DNA of 35,355 nt, taken from contig JBMYZR010000023.1 of the NCBI GenBank assembly GCA_049610565.1, forward strand, positions 1-35,355, read 5' to 3'. Both the position numbers and the translations under genes were made by a program. Below the pieces are notes generated by a model. That model saw only the letters and a list, made by a program, of their open reading frames with translations. It did not search any database and was not told where the DNA came from. The DNA is from UBA8752 sp049610565 (GTDB lineage: Bacteria; Bacteroidota; Bacteroidia; Flavobacteriales_D; Sanyastnellaceae). Every line of letters begins with the position of its first letter. Position 1 is the first letter of the stretch. Shown here one piece after another: positions 32,302 through 35,355 of the stretch.

Positions 32302-33141
32302 ATGAACAGAATGAGCCGCGCCACCCGATTCTGGGTGCTCACCACGATGGGCACCCTGGTTCTGCTGGTCTACCTCTTTTCCACCGCCCCGATGCCGCTC
32401 GAGGCCGACCTCGGCAACCGGAAGACCTTGTCCACCCAGGAAGCGCTCTCCCTTCTCGCCTACGAGAACGACATCACCCGGACGCTGTTCACCAAGACCA
32501 TCGTGGGAGAGGGCAAGAAAAACGGACTCCGCTTCGATGAGAACTGGGCGGAGGAAGACGTGGTGGCCGGCCCCCTGCCCGCCCTCTTCCTGCGGGGAGT
32601 TGCTCTCGATCTGTCGCAAAGCGAGGTTCCGCTCGGGCTGTACCTCGGTTCGGATTTTCCCATCGAAAAAAGCAACGGGTTCACCGGCGAATCGGCCACC
32701 CAGTTCGCCGCCATGCGCGAGGACAGCGAGCCCAAGCATTTCATCCATTCCGTCACGGGCGATCATGTGAGCATGTTTCCCGATTTCGCTTCCGCCGCCC
32801 CGTGCGTGTCCTGCCACAATGCCCACGAACAATCCGCCAAGCACGATTGGCAACTCGGCGACATCATGGGCGCCACGACGTGGTCCTACCCCAGCGACTC
32901 GGTCACCACGGATGAATTCATGGACATGCTCATGGCCTACCGCCACGGCGTCGAAACCGTGTGGGCCGCCTATGGCGAAGAACTCGACCAACTCCCGGAA
33001 GACCAACGCCCCGAACGGGGAGACCGGTGGCCCTCTGAAGGGAACTACATCCCGGATCACACCGCCCTGCGGGACAGCCTCGACAACATTGGAGGCCGGC
33101 ACATCCTCGAAGAGCTCATCACCCTCACCGTGACGCGATGA
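32302..33141 (+). CDS. Membrane-anchored DUF3365 (Tll0287-like) monohaem protein
   Basis: 279 residues. An N-terminal uncleaved helix (about 10-27) anchors the protein. The haem site CVSCHN (Cys168, Cys171, His172) is followed by AHEQSAKHDWQLGDIMGA, the conserved DUF3365 signature (C-x-x-C-H-N-x-H then DWxLGD). Tll0287-like domains bind one c-type haem and occur as electron carriers or as sensor domains. There is no histidine-kinase or other output domain here, so an electron-transfer role is likelier. The final third is acidic and probably helical (EFMDMLMAYRHGVETVWAAYGEELD). It starts 20 bases after the fusion gene and its TGA overlaps the next ATG (ATGA at 33138). Confidence 0.85.
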   Translation: MNRMSRATRFWVLTTMGTLVLLVYLFSTAPMPLEADLGNRKTLSTQEALSLLAYENDITRTLFTKTIVGEGKKNGLRFDENWAEEDVVAGPLPALFLRGVALDLSQSEVPLGLYLGSDFPIEKSNGFTGESATQFAAMREDSEPKHFIHSVTGDHVSMFPDFASAAPCVSCHNAHEQSAKHDWQLGDIMGATTWSYPSDSVTTDEFMDMLMAYRHGVETVWAAYGEELDQLPEDQRPERGDRWPSEGNYIPDHTALRDSLDNIGGRHILEELITLTVTR

Positions 33142-33596
33142 AGCGCGCCGTCAGGGGACTCGGATGGATGGCGGGGGCCGTGCTCCTCATCGGATGGTGG
33201 GCCGGCATGGACACCTGGGAGGCCCTGTCCTTCCAGCGCATTCCGGCCTACCGCAATGCATCCGGGGCCTTCCTGCTCAGCCTGATCCTGTTCCAATGGG
33301 GGCTGTCCCTCGGCCGGGCCGTCTTCCAGAAAACCGGAAGCCGCTGGGGGCGGTGGGTCAATTGGCATGTCCGGATTTCCCTCATCCTGCCCTGGGCCCT
33401 CCTCGCCCACAGCATATCCCTCGGGTGGGGGCTCCTCGCCCTGCTGCCCCTCTCCCTGTTGGCCGGCTCCCACTTCGGCACCCTGCTGGACGGCCCCCGG
33501 TCCTTGCGGCGGTTCCTGGCCTACCACGTCGGGTTCTCGGCCCTTACCCTGGCGCTCGCGCTGGTGCACCTCTACTCGGTCGTGATGTACCGCTGA
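33138..33596 (+). CDS. Five-helix membrane protein with paired His, likely two-haem cytochrome b
   Basis: 152 residues, nearly all hydrophobic, about five membrane helices (8-24, 42-60, 74-93, 96-112, 126-150). His77 and His91 lie in helix 3, and His130 and His144 in helix 5; both pairs are 14 residues apart, as in ferric-reductase/NOX/YedZ membrane domains, where each pair member ligates one of two stacked haems b. Helices 3 and 5 run in the same direction, so His77/His130 and His91/His144 would make two haem sites, one per leaflet. A fifth His112 is at the end of helix 4. If this holds, the protein could carry electrons across the membrane between the cytoplasmic reductase domain and the periplasmic haems. 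Assignment rests on this pattern and on context only. Confidence 0.65.
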   Translation: MKRAVRGLGWMAGAVLLIGWWAGMDTWEALSFQRIPAYRNASGAFLLSLILFQWGLSLGRAVFQKTGSRWGRWVNWHVRISLILPWALLAHSISLGWGLLALLPLSLLAGSHFGTLLDGPRSLRRFLAYHVGFSALTLALALVHLYSVVMYR

Positions 33597-33607
33597 CCGG
33601 GCACCGT

Positions 33608-34819
33608 ATGCAAGAATTGCCGTTCCTTCGCCGGTCGATGCGCTCACAACACATCCTCCCCCTCCTTCTTCTGCTCCTCTTGTTGTCGCCTTGCCTTGTG
33701 CACGCCCAACAAGACACGACGTTGAGCCTCGACGTCCAAATCCGCGCCCGATCCGAATGGCGGGACGGCTACAAGCTGGCGGTCACCCCCGGTACGGAGG
33801 CCAATCTGGTGACCATTCAACGGTCCCGACTGACGCTGAACGGGGAATGGAACCGGTTCGATTTCCGCTTCGGTGCGCAGGACATTCGGACGTTTGGCGG
33901 ACCCACCGGTCAGACCCAAGGCACCATCGGCGTCAGTGAGGCCTGGTGGGCATGGAATGCAGCGGGCGGAATGCGGGTCACGGTGGGCCGGCAGGAAATC
34001 AAATTCGACGACGAACGCGTGGTGGGTGCGGTCAACTGGTCCAATCCGGGGCGCTTCCTGGATGGCATCCGTTGGGACCGGAAAGCAGACGACCCGACCC
34101 AGGGCAACACCACCGCCGCCATCACCTGGGACGAGTTGAACCAAACCCGGCGCATCATGGCCTACCACAGGGCGATGATTGGCGAGCGTCACCGATTGAG
34201 CCTCCTCATTTTCGACCAGGACAGCGAGACGGAACCCTCCGCCCTGACCGCCGGCTTCACCACCCGGTCCACATTGGGGTTCAACGCATGGTGGGCCACC
34301 GAGGCCTATCTGCAACAATGGGACGGCGGGGGAACCGCCAGCATGGTCATCGCCGACGCTGGACTGAACGGCGCTGGCGGCCACCGGTGGAGCACCGGCC
34401 TCGACCTGTTGACGGACGACGCATCCTCGGCCGCCTTCCAGCCCTTCCTCGGAACCAACCACAAGCACTACGGGTGGATCGACCAATTCTATGTCGGCAC
34501 CCAGAGCAACGGACTCACCAGCCTCCGGCTGCGTCACATCGGACCACTGGGCCAAGGCAAGGCTTGGGGCGCCACCGCCCACCATTTCCGGGACGCCATG
34601 TTCGGCTCCCTCCTCGGCAATGAACTCGATCTGTGGGTCACGGGAAAAGCGGACGGCGCGTTGACCTGGCACGTTGGTTGGTCCGTTTTCGACCCGACCG
34701 TCCGCCATATCGAACGGCAGGGCGATGTGACGCCGGACGCATGGAACGACGCGGCCGGCCGGCTTCAACAATGGGGCTGGGTGAGCTTGAACTTCACCCC
34801 GTCCATCGACCTGCGCTGA
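33608..34819 (+). CDS. Outer-membrane porin, alginate-export type
   Basis: 403 residues from ATG 33608; a second ATG at 33638 would give MRSQHILPLLLLLLLLSPCLVHAQQ, a cleaner signal peptide, and is an equally good start. The mature protein is a chain of amphipathic beta strands with aromatic girdle residues (LSLDVQIRARSEWRDGYKL, FDFRFGAQDIRTFG, GMRVTVGRQEIKFDDERVVG, NPGRFLDGIRWDR), and the GRQ-I-FDDER-VG pattern followed by W...GR is what I know from the alginate-export porin family. It probably lets a solute or redox substrate pass the outer membrane. It contains no CxxCH site. It is the last gene of the operon, 12 bases after the cytochrome b-like gene, converging with rsfS at three bases. 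Confidence 0.75.
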   Translation: MQELPFLRRSMRSQHILPLLLLLLLLSPCLVHAQQDTTLSLDVQIRARSEWRDGYKLAVTPGTEANLVTIQRSRLTLNGEWNRFDFRFGAQDIRTFGGPTGQTQGTIGVSEAWWAWNAAGGMRVTVGRQEIKFDDERVVGAVNWSNPGRFLDGIRWDRKADDPTQGNTTAAITWDELNQTRRIMAYHRAMIGERHRLSLLIFDQDSETEPSALTAGFTTRSTLGFNAWWATEAYLQQWDGGGTASMVIADAGLNGAGGHRWSTGLDLLTDDASSAAFQPFLGTNHKHYGWIDQFYVGTQSNGLTSLRLRHIGPLGQGKAWGATAHHFRDAMFGSLLGNELDLWVTGKADGALTWHVGWSVFDPTVRHIERQGDVTPDAWNDAAGRLQQWGWVSLNFTPSIDLR

Positions 34820-34822
34820 GGC

Positions 34823-35251
34823 TCAGTATTCGGGGTAATCCTCCGGGTCGGGGCCCTGCGGCTGCGGGTCGGGGATGTGCGTCTGCTCTGCGTCGGCCCA
34901 CAGCTCCTCGAGGCCGTAGTGGCCGCGCCAATCCTTGTGGAAGACGTGCACCACGACATCGGCATAGTCCAACAGCGCCCATTGGCCGCTGCGCAGGCCC
35001 TGTTTGGTCCAGGGCGACTCGTCGTGTTGCTTCTCGGTGAACTCCTCCACGCTGCGGGCGATGGCCTCGACCTGCGTGTTGGACTGGGCCTCGCAAATCA
35101 CGAAGCGCGCCGCCACACTGTTGGGCAGGTTGCTGAAATCCACCAGGCAGATTTTCTGGCCCTTGACCTCCTGGATGCCCTCCACCACGGAGGTCACCAG
35201 TTCATCGGTCGAGGGGCCGGAGTTGCGCTCCCGGCCTTCGCGGGGCGCCAT
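34823..35251 (-). CDS. rsfS: Ribosome silencing factor RsfS
   Basis: 142 residues. RsfS (Iojap) binds L14 and keeps ribosomal subunits apart in starvation. Motifs: TSVVEGIQEVKGQKICLVDFSNL, ARFVICEAQSNTQVEAIA and, in the active region, SGQWALLDYADVVVHVFH and WRGHYGLEELWADAE. I chose ATG 35251 (MAPREGRERN), because the longer frame upstream lacks similarity; a TATTTTAG (minus strand, 35301-35308) about 50 bases before it resembles a Bacteroidota -7 box. Its expected downstream neighbour ftsH is separated here by the convergent redox operon. Confidence 0.95.
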   Translation of the reverse strand: MAPREGRERNSGPSTDELVTSVVEGIQEVKGQKICLVDFSNLPNSVAARFVICEAQSNTQVEAIARSVEEFTEKQHDESPWTKQGLRSGQWALLDYADVVVHVFHKDWRGHYGLEELWADAEQTHIPDPQPQGPDPEDYPEY

Positions 35252-35314
35252 CGCGTAGGTACGCGGATCGAGGGCGTCGTGTGATTCTTCCAACGTTGCG
35301 CTAAAATAGCCCCC

Positions 35315-35355
35315 GTGAAGGACCCGCACACCCCCTTGTGGACGGATGCCGTTGG
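35315..35355 (+). CDS. Possible first codons of a divergent gene (BirA-like?)
   Basis: A GTG at 35315 opens a frame running to the window edge, VKDPHTPLWTDAV. In Bacteroidota a biotin-protein ligase gene often lies divergently next to rsfS, and 'WTDAV(G)' could be the beginning of its usual 'D-x-V-x-S-T-N' segment. Only 13 codons are visible, so this is a guess from context. Confidence 0.25.
   Translation, partial: MKDPHTPLWTDAV

Noticed and set aside
1..35355. tRNA, rRNA, CRISPR arrays, transposases, prophage genes, attachment sites
   Set aside because: Looked for on both strands; no cloverleaf with T-loop consensus, no regular short repeats, no transposase or integrase motifs were found.

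Overview
The window reads as a chromosomal segment of a GC-rich member of the Bacteroidota, probably Flavobacteriales, and probably from a metagenome assembly because it contains a run of ten Ns at 10048-10057. Evidence for the lineage: a type IX secretion cargo protein with a C-terminal sorting domain, the long Bacteroidota form of IspH, an OstA-like/LptD protein next to an amidase and an orphan MlaD, lipoproteins with the 'C-T-D..A-x-N-Y-D' motif, a rsfS/ftsH/cdsA/psd block, and very little Shine-Dalgarno signal. No tRNA, rRNA, CRISPR array, insertion sequence or prophage was seen. Function calls come from motif recognition by eye, with no database search.

Layout. (1) 1-5195, minus strand: a hypothetical secreted protein and a saccharopine dehydrogenase-like enzyme, then ispH, a small membrane protein and a truncated mutL, the last three coupled by overlapping stop/start codons. 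(2) 5318-9186, plus strand: four lipoproteins, namely a TPR/CsgG-like protein, two LPP20-like proteins and a small C-T-D-motif lipoprotein framed by two nearly identical UUCG-loop terminators. (3) 9240-10424: a TrpG/PabA glutamine amidotransferase (minus), a RidA protein broken by the N gap, and a 55-residue membrane protein. (4) 10428-19070: a very large OstA-like/LptD fusion (minus), and divergent from it an amidase, MlaD-like protein and an HdrC/HdrB-like Fe-S pair. (5) 19130-22863: FabG, a VWA-type membrane protein and a prohibitin/SPFH protein. (6) 22942-26469, minus: T9SS cargo protein, cinA, rpmB. (7) 26516-30462, minus: ftsH, a DUF2007-like gene of lower GC, cdsA, psd. (8) 30671-34819, plus: a four-gene redox operon inserted between ftsH and rsfS. 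(9) 34823-35251, minus: rsfS, with perhaps the first codons of a divergent gene at the right edge.

The most interesting region is 30671-34819. Gene 1 joins a cytoplasmic flavin/NAD(P) reductase with a plant-type [2Fe-2S] domain to one membrane helix and a periplasmic domain with five CxxCH haem sites. Gene 2 is a membrane-anchored DUF3365 (Tll0287-like) monohaem protein, gene 3 a 152-residue membrane protein with two His pairs, each spaced 14 residues apart, as in two-haem ferric-reductase/NOX membrane domains, and gene 4 an outer-membrane porin of alginate-export type. Read together they suggest a compact path from NAD(P)H through flavin, FeS, two b haems and c haems to the periplasm, possibly to an acceptor reached through the porin. 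The parts are visible in the sequence; the assembled pathway is inference.

Much of the rest concerns the cell envelope: LPS transport (LptD), peptidoglycan turnover (amidase), lipid trafficking (MlaD-like), phospholipid synthesis (CdsA, Psd), fatty acid synthesis (FabG), membrane quality control (FtsH, prohibitin) and outer-membrane lipoproteins.
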